Of a stretch of 64,000 nt of DNA, positions 32,186 through 41,334 are shown in pieces. The stretch is from CAZGAQ01 sp964523405. GTDB taxonomy: Bacteria > Planctomycetota > Phycisphaerae > UBA1845 > Fen-1342. Made by a program: the position numbers and the translations under genes. The notes under the pieces were generated by a model, which searched no databases, had not been told where the DNA came from, and saw only the letters and a program-made list of their open reading frames with translations. Position 1 is the stretch's first letter, and each line of letters opens with the position of its first letter. The stretch covers positions 1-64,000 of the forward strand of contig CAZGAQ010000028.1 in the NCBI GenBank assembly GCA_964523405.1, written 5' to 3'.

Positions 32186-35100
32186 ATGCAGTCTTTCTTG
32201 CACCGTACGCTAGCGGTTCTCGCGACAGCCGGCCTCGTGGTAGGAGTCCTGGGGGCCGCACGGGCGCCGTCCGACGAGGCCGTCAGCGACCTGGGCGCTG
32301 TGGCCATGCGGGCCGCGCAGACCCCGAGTCTGACCGGCGGCTGCTTGTTGCCGGCGGGCACGAGCGTGGACCGCGCGCGTTGGGACGGCGCCGTCATCGA
32401 GTTGTTCCTGACCCTGCCGGCCGGCAGCGACTGGGTGGTCAGCGACACGGACGCGATCGCGCTGTCGAACTTGCTGGCGGCGCCGTTCGCCGGGGACCCG
32501 GACTATGCCGGTCTGCGGCTGCAGGTGCGGACGGGCCCGGAGCAACCCTACGACAGTCTGGCAGCCTATATGCTGGATGCGCGGCGCGCGGCCGCCCGAC
32601 CGGCAGCGGAGCCCGCGGAGGTGCCGTTGCCGCTGGAAGCGCAGGGGACGCCCCAGTTGCGCGGCCCGGTGACGCAGGCTGTACGGCAACCGACGGGGGC
32701 CTTGTCGGGTGTGACCGTTTTTGTGTCCGCGGGACACGGCTGGACGGCGACGGATACGACGTGGTACCTGCAGCGCGACGTGCTGCTCAGCATGAACGAG
32801 GATCATGGCAACCTGGACATGCTCAACCAGTTCGTGCAGTACGCGTTCAACGCCGGGGCAACCGTCGTACCATTCCGGCCAGTAGGCTGGCAGCCGATCG
32901 AGATCGTGCTGGACAACGACGATCCGGGGGTGACGTTCACGGGTCCGTGGAGTGACGGCAGCAGCGCCAAATACTACGAGAACGGCGTGACGAATTCCGG
33001 GATCGTGTATAAGTGGACGTCCGCGGCGGTCGGCGAAACGGCGACGGCGCGGTACACGCCGAACATCACCGTGACGGGTTACTACCCGGTGTACTGCTTC
33101 ACTATGGCGGGCAGCAACCGCACGCTGCAGACCTACCGGATCAAGCACAACGGCGGGCTCAGCGCGGTGACGATCGACCACCGGCTGGTAGGCAGCGGCT
33201 GGATCTGGATGGGCGATTACTACCTGGTCGCGGGCGAAGACAACTACGTGGAGATCACCAACGAGTCGACGGCCACCGGAGCCATCGTCGCGGACGCGAT
33301 CCGCTGGGGCTGCGGGATGGGCGACATCGTGCGGCCGGGGCCGGGGACGGTGAGCGGCTACAGTCGCGACGAGGAGTCCGCGCGGTACTGGGCGAACAGC
33401 GAACTCGGCAACCACGCGGCTGGTTTTGACAGCGACATCTGGGACGGGGGAGGCAGCAGCGATACCGACGACAACGTCCGGACGGCGGCCAAGTGGGGCC
33501 GCGAGATGAACGTCGAACCGGCCGACCTGCAGGTGGACCGCTGGAAGCGCATCTACCTCGAGTTCCACACCAACGCGACCGACGGCGTGGCGCGCGGGCA
33601 GATTTGCCTGATCACGACGCTGGGGGCGACGAGCTACCAGACCCAGTACGCGACGATGCTGTCAAACACGGTCGACGCGGAGATGACGCTCCTGCAGAAC
33701 ACGTTCGAGCATACGTGGGTGGACCGCACCTATGCCACCTACACGTCCTCGTATGGCGCGATCTGCACGCCGGCGAACGGCGACGAGTTTGACGCAACGA
33801 TCGTGGAGCTGGCCTTCCACGACAGCCAGGAAGACGCCGAGTTGCTGCGCGACTGCCGCGTGCGCGCGGCGATGGCCCGGTCCTGCGTGCACGGGATCAC
33901 CAAGTTCCTCAACTCGCTGCCGGGCAGCCAGATCCCGCTGGCGTACGCACCGGATACGCCGCGCGACTTCACCGTCGTGGACGCGGGCAACGGGGACGTG
34001 ACGCTCGCGTGGGCGGCACCGCTCACGGACATCGCACGCGGTGATCCGGCCACCGGCTACGTCGTGTACCAGTCGAGTAACGGGAGGGGCTTCGGCAGTC
34101 CCATCGTACTCGGCAACGTGCTGACGACGACGATCTCGGGCGTACCCGCCGGCGAGACGCGCTACTTCCGCCTGGCCGCGACCAACGCGGGCGGCGAGTC
34201 GATGCCGACGGAAGTGCTGGCCGTGCGACGACCGGCGCAGGGCGTGGCGAACGTGCTGGTGGTGAACGGGTTTGACCGGCTGCGGCGGCAGATGAACCCG
34301 ATCGAGACGTTCACGCAGCCGGCGGGGTACGCAGGCAAGCAGATCGAGCGCCAGCAGTGGCGCAAGAGCAACTCGTACGACTACATCATCCAACATGCCG
34401 AGGCGCTGGCGGCCAACGGCTACGGGTTCTCGTCCTGTGCCCACGCGGCGGTGGCGGACATGTACGTGCAACTGGCCAACTATGACGTGGTCGTGTGGAT
34501 CGGCGGCGTGCAGAGCAGCGAGGACATCACGTTCACGACGCTCGAGCAGACGAAGATCACGAGCTTCCTGAGCACCGGCGGGTCGCTATTCGTGTCGGGC
34601 GCAGACCTGGCGTACGACCTGATCAACCAGTCGCACGGCCCCAGCTTCGCGCAGGATACGCTGAAGATCGGCTACAGCACGGGCGATGCCAACACGTACG
34701 CGGTGACTCCCGCGACGGGTGGGATTCTCGCGGACGTGAGCGCGTTCGATTTCAGTCCGGCCAACGGCGCGGTGTACGACGTGCGCGAACCAGACGTGCT
34801 GCTGACGCGCACCGGCTCGGCAGCGTGCCTGAACTACAGCGGCGGCACGGGCGGGGTGGCGGGCGTGCAGTACACGGGCACCGTGTACAACGCGGTGTCG
34901 TTCGGCTTCCCGTTCGAGGCGATCTCGTCGAGCAGCGTGCGGGCGCAAGTCATGCAGCGGGTCATCAGCTTCCTGCTGACGGCGACCGGACCCCTGCCGT
35001 TCGACTACGACACCGACGGCGACGTGGATCTGACCGACTTCAACGTCTTCCGGTACTGCTTCAAGGGGCCGGGCAAGACGTACGCCGCAGGGCACCTCTG

Positions 35101-35188
35101 TCTCAAGGAGGACGCGGACGGCGACACCGATGTGGACCTGGCCGACTTCGCCGGCTTCCAGGCCGCGTTCACGGGCCCGCATCCGTAA
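32186..35188 (+). CDS. secreted amidase with golvesin-type and FnIII domains and dockerin-like end
   Basis: The product has 1000 residues. I start at ATG 32186, which has GAGG about 10 bases upstream; ATG 32177 is too close to it. After the signal peptide (LAVLATAGLVVGVLGAARA) comes the start of an N-acetylmuramoyl-L-alanine amidase domain (GVTVFVSAGHGW with a zinc-ligand His). It is interrupted by a golvesin C-terminal-like domain (about 235-385: VLDNDDPGVTFTGPWSDG, AIVADAIRWGCG). The amidase then resumes (YLEFHTNATDG, IVELAFHDSQEDAELLRDC). An FnIII domain follows (about 590-690), then a region with VVVWIGGVQSSED resembling a glutamine-amidotransferase-like fold. Two EF-hand loops end the chain (DYDTDGDVDLTDFNVF, DADGDTDVDLADFAGF). 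The likely role is extracellular cleavage of peptidoglycan peptides. Confidence 0.85.
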   Translation: MQSFLHRTLAVLATAGLVVGVLGAARAPSDEAVSDLGAVAMRAAQTPSLTGGCLLPAGTSVDRARWDGAVIELFLTLPAGSDWVVSDTDAIALSNLLAAPFAGDPDYAGLRLQVRTGPEQPYDSLAAYMLDARRAAARPAAEPAEVPLPLEAQGTPQLRGPVTQAVRQPTGALSGVTVFVSAGHGWTATDTTWYLQRDVLLSMNEDHGNLDMLNQFVQYAFNAGATVVPFRPVGWQPIEIVLDNDDPGVTFTGPWSDGSSAKYYENGVTNSGIVYKWTSAAVGETATARYTPNITVTGYYPVYCFTMAGSNRTLQTYRIKHNGGLSAVTIDHRLVGSGWIWMGDYYLVAGEDNYVEITNESTATGAIVADAIRWGCGMGDIVRPGPGTVSGYSRDEESARYWANSELGNHAAGFDSDIWDGGGSSDTDDNVRTAAKWGREMNVEPADLQVDRWKRIYLEFHTNATDGVARGQICLITTLGATSYQTQYATMLSNTVDAEMTLLQNTFEHTWVDRTYATYTSSYGAICTPANGDEFDATIVELAFHDSQEDAELLRDCRVRAAMARSCVHGITKFLNSLPGSQIPLAYAPDTPRDFTVVDAGNGDVTLAWAAPLTDIARGDPATGYVVYQSSNGRGFGSPIVLGNVLTTTISGVPAGETRYFRLAATNAGGESMPTEVLAVRRPAQGVANVLVVNGFDRLRRQMNPIETFTQPAGYAGKQIERQQWRKSNSYDYIIQHAEALAANGYGFSSCAHAAVADMYVQLANYDVVVWIGGVQSSEDITFTTLEQTKITSFLSTGGSLFVSGADLAYDLINQSHGPSFAQDTLKIGYSTGDANTYAVTPATGGILADVSAFDFSPANGAVYDVREPDVLLTRTGSAACLNYSGGTGGVAGVQYTGTVYNAVSFGFPFEAISSSSVRAQVMQRVISFLLTATGPLPFDYDTDGDVDLTDFNVFRYCFKGPGKTYAAGHLCLKEDADGDTDVDLADFAGFQAAFTGPHP

Positions 35189-35291
35189 CCAGCGACGGTC
35201 AGACAGCGCAATCGGCCGCCCAGGGCGGCGCAATCAGGCGGACACGGACCCGCCGCGCGCGGCGCGGTGGCGTCCCAGTGAGGGCAGAGGA

Positions 35292-37013
35292 ATGCAGCCA
35301 CGCGGAGTATCTCATCGGATCAGCGCGCTGTTCGCGCTGTGGGCAGGACTGGGCGGGGTCGCGGTGGCGTGGGGCGCGGCGCCCACACAGCGCGTCGCCA
35401 CCGACGCGGGAACCATCTACGCCGGCGCACTCGCCGACCAGGACTGGGGCCGGCCGCTCACCTCCGGAGATCTGGACGGCGACGGCTACGACGACCTCGT
35501 GGTGTCAGCCTCCAAGTCGTACGGTGACGTGCTCAGTCGCGTGTACGTGCTGCGCGGCGGGCCGGGCCGGCACGCGCGCGGGCTGGTGGACCTGGCGCTG
35601 GGCGGCGCCGACCAGGTCATCCTGGGTGCGGCGCTGAACGACAACCTGGGCTGCTCGATGGCCACCGGCGATGTAAATGGGGACGGCGTGGACGACCTGC
35701 TGCTGTGCGCCAGCAACGCGAGCTACAGCGGCGTGACAAGCTGCGGGATCGCGTATCTGATCTACGGCGGGGCTAACTTCTTCAGCGCCGCGACCCGTGA
35801 CCTCAGCCAGGCCGGCACGTGGAACGTCCGCTTCATCGGTCCGGTGGCCTATGGTGACATGGGCGGCTACAACGCCTTCGGCGGGCTGGATGCACAAGCG
35901 GCCGCGATCGGGCGGCTGAACGGCGACCAGTACGGCGAGGTCGTGCTGGGAGTGCATCTGGCCAACGGCGCGGCCACGGAGTCGGGGCGCGTGTACATCG
36001 TGCGCGGGCTGGCATTCCCGAGCAACACCACGATCAACCTGGCGACGCCGGCGTTCTACCTAACGCGCATCGATGGGAAGGGCCAGTACGACGAGCTCGG
36101 CACGATGGTCCGAACCGCCGACCTGACCGGGGACGGTTACGACGAGCTGATCCTCGGCAACGAGTACTACAGCCTGGGGCTGTTCACGTCCGAAGGCGCC
36201 GTGCACATCTTCCGCGGACGGGCGACCTGGAACGCCAGCTACAGCCTGGCGACGGCACCGGCCGAGATCACCCTGCTCGGTGCGCGCGGGGACGACAATC
36301 TCGGCGAGGCCGTGACGGTCGGCGACTTCAATGGCGACGGGCACATGGACCTGGTCAGTGCGGCACCGGGTGCGGACGTCGGGGCGTACAACGACCAGCG
36401 CGGCGACGGAATCGCGTACGGACTCCTCGGCTCCACGGCCTACCAGACCGGCACGTTCTCGATCTCCTACGCCACGACCACCCCGGATTTCCGGCTGGTG
36501 GGTGAGTTCGAGGAGAACCTGGGTATGACGCTGGCGGCCGGGGATTTCGACGGGGACGGGCGCGCGGACCTTGCGGCCGGCGAATGGTTCGCGGGGCCGG
36601 CGACCAACGGTGCCGTGGTCGTGCTGCTGGGGCGGGCGTTTGCGCCGGGGGCCTCGTACACGGCCAACAGCGATACCGACTTGCACATTCTGGGAGCCGC
36701 GCAGGACCGAATCAGCTTCTCACTGTGCACAGCGAACGTGAATGGCGACGGGCTCGACGAGGTCGTTTTCGGCACGCCCTTCAACAACGCGGATTTTGGC
36801 ACCGTCTACGTGTTCACGCACGCCAGCGGCGATGCGGACCGTGACCGCGACGTGGACCTGACCGACTTCGCGATCATGCAGACCTGTCTGGCAGGCAGTG
36901 CCGCAGGCGGGTTATCGGTCCCGAGCGTGCTGTTCGATTTTGACCTGAGCGAGTCGCTGGATGCGACGGACCTGGCCGGGCTGGTCACGCGTCTGCTCGG
37001 TCCGGCGAACTAG
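35292..37013 (+). CDS. secreted FG-GAP beta-propeller protein with dockerin-like end
   Basis: The 573-residue protein starts at ATG 35292. After a signal peptide (ALFALWAGLGGVAVAWGAAP) come about seven FG-GAP repeats with calcium-binding loops, recognisable as SGDLDGDGYDDLVVSAS, TGDVNGDGVDDLLLCAS, TADLTGDGYDELILG, VGDFNGDGHMDLVSAAPG, AGDFDGDGRADLAAGE and NGDGLDEVVFGTPF. They form an integrin-alpha-like propeller. The end carries two EF-hand-like loops (DADRDRDVDLTDFAIM, FDFDLSESLDATDLAG). It likely binds ligands on or outside the cell. It lies 103 bases after the amidase gene, same strand. Confidence 0.88.
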   Translation: MQPRGVSHRISALFALWAGLGGVAVAWGAAPTQRVATDAGTIYAGALADQDWGRPLTSGDLDGDGYDDLVVSASKSYGDVLSRVYVLRGGPGRHARGLVDLALGGADQVILGAALNDNLGCSMATGDVNGDGVDDLLLCASNASYSGVTSCGIAYLIYGGANFFSAATRDLSQAGTWNVRFIGPVAYGDMGGYNAFGGLDAQAAAIGRLNGDQYGEVVLGVHLANGAATESGRVYIVRGLAFPSNTTINLATPAFYLTRIDGKGQYDELGTMVRTADLTGDGYDELILGNEYYSLGLFTSEGAVHIFRGRATWNASYSLATAPAEITLLGARGDDNLGEAVTVGDFNGDGHMDLVSAAPGADVGAYNDQRGDGIAYGLLGSTAYQTGTFSISYATTTPDFRLVGEFEENLGMTLAAGDFDGDGRADLAAGEWFAGPATNGAVVVLLGRAFAPGASYTANSDTDLHILGAAQDRISFSLCTANVNGDGLDEVVFGTPFNNADFGTVYVFTHASGDADRDRDVDLTDFAIMQTCLAGSAAGGLSVPSVLFDFDLSESLDATDLAGLVTRLLGPAN

Positions 37014-37048
37014 CCGCGGCGTGGCGCGGCCCGGGGGGCGTATTTCGG

Positions 37049-37078
37049 TTGAATCGCCGGTTTTGCGGTCGCTAGAAT
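37049..37078 (+). promoter_or_regulatory. sigma-70-type promoter for the GHL10 gene
   Basis: TTGAAT (37049-37054) and TAGAAT (37073-37078) are 18 bases apart. Transcription would start near 37085, 73 bases before the ATG at 37158. The -35 box and spacing are identical to those at 32040. Confidence 0.55.
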
Positions 37079-37157
37079 GTCCGGAGCCGTGCTGCCAGCG
37101 CGCTGGGATGCCCCGCGGCAGCGGTGAACGGCTCATAACACCCATTTGGAGTTACGC

Positions 37158-38987
37158 ATGCTGCCGATGTTGGCTGGTCTGCGCGCCGCGCTGCTGATGT
37201 CCGCCCTGGGAGCCGGGATCGCGACGCTCCCCAGCGGGGATGCAGTCGACACGGGGGCCACGGCGGAGCCGGCCGCGGTGGTGGGCACGGCATCGCCGGA
37301 GACCGAGGCGGTGGCGCTGGACGGCTGGGGGGACGACACCATGCTCGACGCGGACCGGGGTCCGTTCTTCCGGGCGTTCTGGGCGGATGCCTTCAACACC
37401 GGCTTCAAGAGCAATTCCCAGATCACCAACCTGGTGAATCGCGCGATCGCTGGACACTACAACGCGATCGTGGTGGAGGTGCTGGCGTACCACGACAAGG
37501 GCTCGAGCGGGCACGGCGCGTACTGGAACTCGTCGATCGTCCCCAAGGCGACGGACATTACGGGCGGGATCGATCCATTGGCAACCCTGGTCAGCCAAGC
37601 GCACGCAGCGGGAATCGAAGTGCACGCCTGGATCGTACCCCTGCGCGTGTGCAGCACCTGGCCCCCCAACGGCAACAGCCTGGTGTCGTCGCACCCCGAG
37701 TGGCTGATGGTTCCGTCGGCCAACAACGGTGGCGGGCCCGCCAAGGTGGATGGCGTGTACGTGTTCGACGCCGGCTCGCCGGACGTGCAGGAGTACCTGG
37801 TCGGCATCGCCCGCGAACTGGTCACGAACTACGCGATCGACGGCATCAACCTCGACTACATTCGCTACACGGTGACGGACGCAGGTTATCCGGCCAGCAA
37901 TACCTACACCAAGTCCGGCCTGGCGCGCTTCCGCACGCTGACCGGCTACAGCGGCACGCCGGCCCCGTCGGGTGTGCCCGCCTGGAACGACTTCCGCCGG
38001 CAAACGATCAACGAGCTGGTGCGGCGCCTGCGGGCGGAGATCCCCAGCATCACGAGCAATCCGCGGCAACCGTTGCGGTTCACGGCCGACTTGATCTGCT
38101 TCGGCTCGGCGCCGGCCAATTTCGCCAGTTCGGACGCCTACAACCTGTTCCAGAACTGGCGCTACTGGCTCGAGCAGGGCTGGCTCGACGCCGGCGTCCC
38201 GATGAACTACAAGCGGGACTGGGACGCCAGCCAGGCCGCGATGTACCGAAGCTGGGTCGATGCCGGGATCACCTGGCGCTACAACCGGCATCTGTACTGC
38301 GGACAGGCCAACTACCTGAATCCCAAGTCCTACAGCATCGCGCAGCTCCAGTACTGCATCAACGCCGGCGCCAACGGCACCTGCAACTACTCGTACGTCG
38401 GCACGGCCGACGAGAACATGGACGACAACTGGGAGACCGACTGGACGTGGTATCCATACGTGTCGGCGAACCTGTTCACGGACACGGTCGCCACGCCGAC
38501 CATGCCATGGCGCAACATCGCCACGGCCACCGAGGGCACGCTGTGGGGACGGGTGGCGGATCCGGCCACGGACACCCCGATTGACGGGGCCAGCGTGCAG
38601 GTGGGGCCCGCGGCGCCCGTGCAGACCGACGGCAACGGCTACTATGTGGTGACGTTGTTGCCGGCCATTCCCGGTGGGACAGCCTACAACATCATCGCCA
38701 CCAAGAATGGTTGCTCGCAGACGCAGGTCACCGGGGTCGTGATCTATCCCGGTGGCGTCACGCAGCAGGATGTCCCCCTGTGCAACAGCGCCCCCAACGC
38801 GGGGGATATGAACCAGGACGGCATCATCAACGCCACAGACTTCACGCAGTTCGCCTACTGCATGAAGGGCTCGGCCTACACCTGGACGGTTGGGCACTTC
38901 TGCACGCGCGGGGACGTGGACGGCAATCGCGCGATCGACATGATCGACTTCACGAACTTCCAGCGGTCGTACACGGGGCCGCCGTAA
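37158..38987 (+). CDS. secreted GHL10-type glycoside hydrolase with dockerin-like end
   Basis: I start at ATG 37158, 7 bases after GGAG. The 609-residue protein has a signal peptide (AGLRAALLMSALGAG). The barrel domain (about 70-440) has the glycosyl hydrolase-like 10 (YngK/DUF187) motifs: AIVVEVLAYHDKG, DPLATLVSQAHAAGIEVHAW, SHPEWLM, FDAGSPDVQEYLVGIARELV and DGINLDYIRYT, whose acidic residues are the probable catalytic ones. A carboxypeptidase-regulatory-like beta domain follows (about 455-535: GTLWGRVADPATDTPIDGAS). Two EF-hand loops finish (DMNQDGIINATDFTQF, DVDGNRAIDMIDFTNF). It probably degrades an extracellular polysaccharide; relatives act on peptidoglycan-like or other glycans. Confidence 0.88.
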   Translation: MLPMLAGLRAALLMSALGAGIATLPSGDAVDTGATAEPAAVVGTASPETEAVALDGWGDDTMLDADRGPFFRAFWADAFNTGFKSNSQITNLVNRAIAGHYNAIVVEVLAYHDKGSSGHGAYWNSSIVPKATDITGGIDPLATLVSQAHAAGIEVHAWIVPLRVCSTWPPNGNSLVSSHPEWLMVPSANNGGGPAKVDGVYVFDAGSPDVQEYLVGIARELVTNYAIDGINLDYIRYTVTDAGYPASNTYTKSGLARFRTLTGYSGTPAPSGVPAWNDFRRQTINELVRRLRAEIPSITSNPRQPLRFTADLICFGSAPANFASSDAYNLFQNWRYWLEQGWLDAGVPMNYKRDWDASQAAMYRSWVDAGITWRYNRHLYCGQANYLNPKSYSIAQLQYCINAGANGTCNYSYVGTADENMDDNWETDWTWYPYVSANLFTDTVATPTMPWRNIATATEGTLWGRVADPATDTPIDGASVQVGPAAPVQTDGNGYYVVTLLPAIPGGTAYNIIATKNGCSQTQVTGVVIYPGGVTQQDVPLCNSAPNAGDMNQDGIINATDFTQFAYCMKGSAYTWTVGHFCTRGDVDGNRAIDMIDFTNFQRSYTGPP

Positions 38988-39027
38988 GACGCGCTGCGCG
39001 CGCATCTGTTCCGCCCGGGCGACGTCT

Positions 39028-39816
39028 TCACTCCGGCGGCTTGCAGCGCGCGCAGGGGGTGTAACCCTGGGCCTTGGCATCCCGTAACGGGATGGCCGTG
39101 GCACCATTCCGCGCATGCTGGCAATCCGCCCGATGATACTTGCGGCCGTGCGCGGTGATGTAGACGCGCCCCTCCGGATCGATCGGGCCGCGCGGTGGCG
39201 ACGCGGGACGCGCAACGCGCGGCTTGGCAGCGGGTTGCGTGGCCGCCGGCTGACTGGCGAGCGGCGCACCCGGCGATGGAGTTTCCGCAGGCGGGGGTTC
39301 CCAGAGGCCCTTCTGCTGGCGCCGTGCGATTTCCTCGTACTCACGCAGCCACGCAGCGTGAGGGCCCGCGTCCCCGCTTAAGGCACGGGCGTAACCCAGG
39401 CGCACGAGCTCCAAGTTAACGAACAGCCCGTCGGGCGCACGATACACGTAGGCCCACGCCGGCTCGTCCCCGACCCGTGCGGGCGCATTGGGCTCCAGCT
39501 CGACATGAATCGCTTCGCCTTCCAGCAGCCGCACCAGGTAGCCATGCGCCGCTTCCCGCGCGCCGCCACCGTCGGGGATATAGATGCCGCGCAACCGCAG
39601 CGCGAATTCCTGGCCATCCTGCGCAACCACGATCCGCGCGTCGCCGCCGACGCGCAGAACGTCGCAGGCGGATCGGCCCGCAAAGTCCGGGACGGGCACG
39701 CGTGGTGGCGCAGGCCGCGCGGCCGGCTGCGTATCAATGGCCGCCGCCGGTAGCACCAAGGTCAGAGCGCAGGTCGCAATGCGCGAAAATCGGAGTAGCG
39801 GTGTTGTCTTCCCCAT
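39028..39816 (-). CDS. secreted SNase-like nuclease with C-terminal Cys/His motif
   Basis: The 262-residue protein has a signal peptide (IATCALTLVLPAAA). A thermonuclease-like OB domain follows (about 50-165: DVLRVGGDARIVVAQDGQEF, LRLRGIYIPDGGG, VYRAPDGLFVNLELVRLGYA, YEEIARRQQKGLWEP). The typical SNase Arg-Glu-Arg catalytic set is only partly seen. After a Pro/Ala linker the last 45 residues form a small domain (VYITAHGRKYHRADCQHA, then GYTPCARCKPPE) with two His and three Cys, a pattern common at the ends of secreted nuclease and beta-lactamase-fold proteins. Likely role: extracytoplasmic nucleic acid binding or cleavage. Confidence 0.8.
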   Translation of the reverse strand: MGKTTPLLRFSRIATCALTLVLPAAAIDTQPAARPAPPRVPVPDFAGRSACDVLRVGGDARIVVAQDGQEFALRLRGIYIPDGGGAREAAHGYLVRLLEGEAIHVELEPNAPARVGDEPAWAYVYRAPDGLFVNLELVRLGYARALSGDAGPHAAWLREYEEIARRQQKGLWEPPPAETPSPGAPLASQPAATQPAAKPRVARPASPPRGPIDPEGRVYITAHGRKYHRADCQHARNGATAIPLRDAKAQGYTPCARCKPPE

Positions 39817-40007
39817 GATGTGGCTCCGCGAAGTGAGGTGAAGCGCAGACAGCCCCTTCTGCCAAGTGGTGTTGTACGGCGCAGAGCATATGGCTGTCGA
39901 GGGGAGCGCCGCGACGATGTAGGGATTAGCGTCGGTAGGCTAGGGAGAATACCCGAGTGTCGCAGCATGCTGACACGCTCGCTGGCGGGCGCGGCATGCT
40001 GCCCACA

Positions 40008-41285
40008 TCACGTGGCCGGCAACGCGTGTCCGCGGGCAATGTGCCAGTGTTCGGTGCGCCGAGCGAGCCAGTGCTCCTGCAGGCGGGCAACGGCGGCGGC
40101 CGGCGGGATGACCTGCCAGCGGGCGGCATCGGACCACAGATCCAGACGTGTCAGCGTGGCGCGAGCGTCTTCCACGTCGAAGGCAAAGTCGACGCCGAAG
40201 CGCCCTCCGAGGTAGGCTTGCACGCGGTGCGCCAGGTCCTGCGCATCGCGCAGCGGCGCCGTATCCGGCAGTACCACGGCGCTGGCACAGTCGAGGTCGG
40301 GCCTCTGCGCAGCGCGCCAGCAGAACAGGTACGCCAGCAGCGCCTCTTTGCAGTCTTCCTGGCCGATCATCGAAATCAAGGCGTGGATCACGCCGGTATT
40401 GTTGGCGAGATTCTGATAGTAGAGATTCGTGGTCCGTTGCAGGTCGCGCTGCGCCCGTACATTACGGTAACCGAAGAACGTCCGCACGCAGAGCCAGCCG
40501 GCCCCGAACAGCAGCACCCACAGCAGGCGGCTCAGCACCAGCGCGCCGCCCGCGAGGTTCAGCAGCTTGGTGGCCGTCGTGCCCGCGACCCCCGCGCCGC
40601 CGCTCATCATCTTCAGCCGGTCGTACCAGGTCATGCGGATCTCGGCGTGCGGCAACAGGGCTTCCACGTCCTCCGTCGGAATCTCCTTGAACATCTTAAG
40701 CTGCACGTTCGGGTCGTCCGTCAGGCGCGCCACGACAACGAGGCGCCGGTAGACGGTCAGGCGCTGCAGTACGCCACGTGGCTTGCGCAGCGTCCGGCGG
40801 AGCAGGTCCACCTCGGCCCGGCCGCGTACCCAAATGCCCAGATGCTGCACGCGCTCCGGGCGCAGGCGGACGCGCAGGCCGCGCGTGTTGGCCGCGTGCA
40901 GCACCGTACCCACATCCACGTCCGACAAACGCGTGAAGTTGGCCTTCGTGAGCAGGTACTCGAGCCGGCTCAGCAGATCGGTGTACGCGGCCGGCGTACG
41001 GGCGGCGGCCAGATCGCCGACCGCAATCGTGTCGCGATCCGGGTTGACGGGATTGTGACGGTCGATGAGGTCGCGTTCGAAGGCGGCGGTTTCCTGGGTG
41101 ATGACCCGCTGCAGCAGTTGCGCCAGGGTGGGGAGCGTGGCGGCGGCCGCGCCGAGGTGATCGCTGTCCTGCGCCAGCGTCGCCACCAGGTCCTCGATGC
41201 GCACGGGAATGAAGCGATCGTCGGGACGGTGATGGTCGATGACCGCCGTCGGGTCGTAGGCCAGGTTGGGCGGCCGGAGGCGCAT
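40008..41285 (-). CDS. DUF3754 (TMEM143-like) membrane protein
   Basis: The 425-residue protein reads as the DUF3754 family: DHHRPDDRFIPVRIEDLVAT at the start, HNPVNPDRDTIA, GLRVRLRPERVQHLGIWVRG, and MTWYDRLKMMSGGAGVAGTT before a membrane pair (about 280-300: GALVLSRLLWVLLFGAGWL). LYYQNLANNTGVIHALI and an acidic FDVEDARATLTRLDLW close the protein. The eukaryotic relative TMEM143 is mitochondrial; no bacterial function is established. The start at 41285 is chosen because upstream codons read like an antisense shadow of the neighbouring kinase; the ribosome site is poor. Confidence 0.8.
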   Translation of the reverse strand: MRLRPPNLAYDPTAVIDHHRPDDRFIPVRIEDLVATLAQDSDHLGAAAATLPTLAQLLQRVITQETAAFERDLIDRHNPVNPDRDTIAVGDLAAARTPAAYTDLLSRLEYLLTKANFTRLSDVDVGTVLHAANTRGLRVRLRPERVQHLGIWVRGRAEVDLLRRTLRKPRGVLQRLTVYRRLVVVARLTDDPNVQLKMFKEIPTEDVEALLPHAEIRMTWYDRLKMMSGGAGVAGTTATKLLNLAGGALVLSRLLWVLLFGAGWLCVRTFFGYRNVRAQRDLQRTTNLYYQNLANNTGVIHALISMIGQEDCKEALLAYLFCWRAAQRPDLDCASAVVLPDTAPLRDAQDLAHRVQAYLGGRFGVDFAFDVEDARATLTRLDLWSDAARWQVIPPAAAVARLQEHWLARRTEHWHIARGHALPAT

Positions 41286-41334
41286 GGGGCGGATGGTACC
41301 GCAACGGGCCGGCGCGCTGTACCCCCGTCCTGCG

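Noticed and set aside
37152..39344. Minus-strand open frame of 730 codons
   Set aside because: Antisense to the GHL10 gene, which has signal peptide, catalytic motifs and EF-hands on the plus strand.
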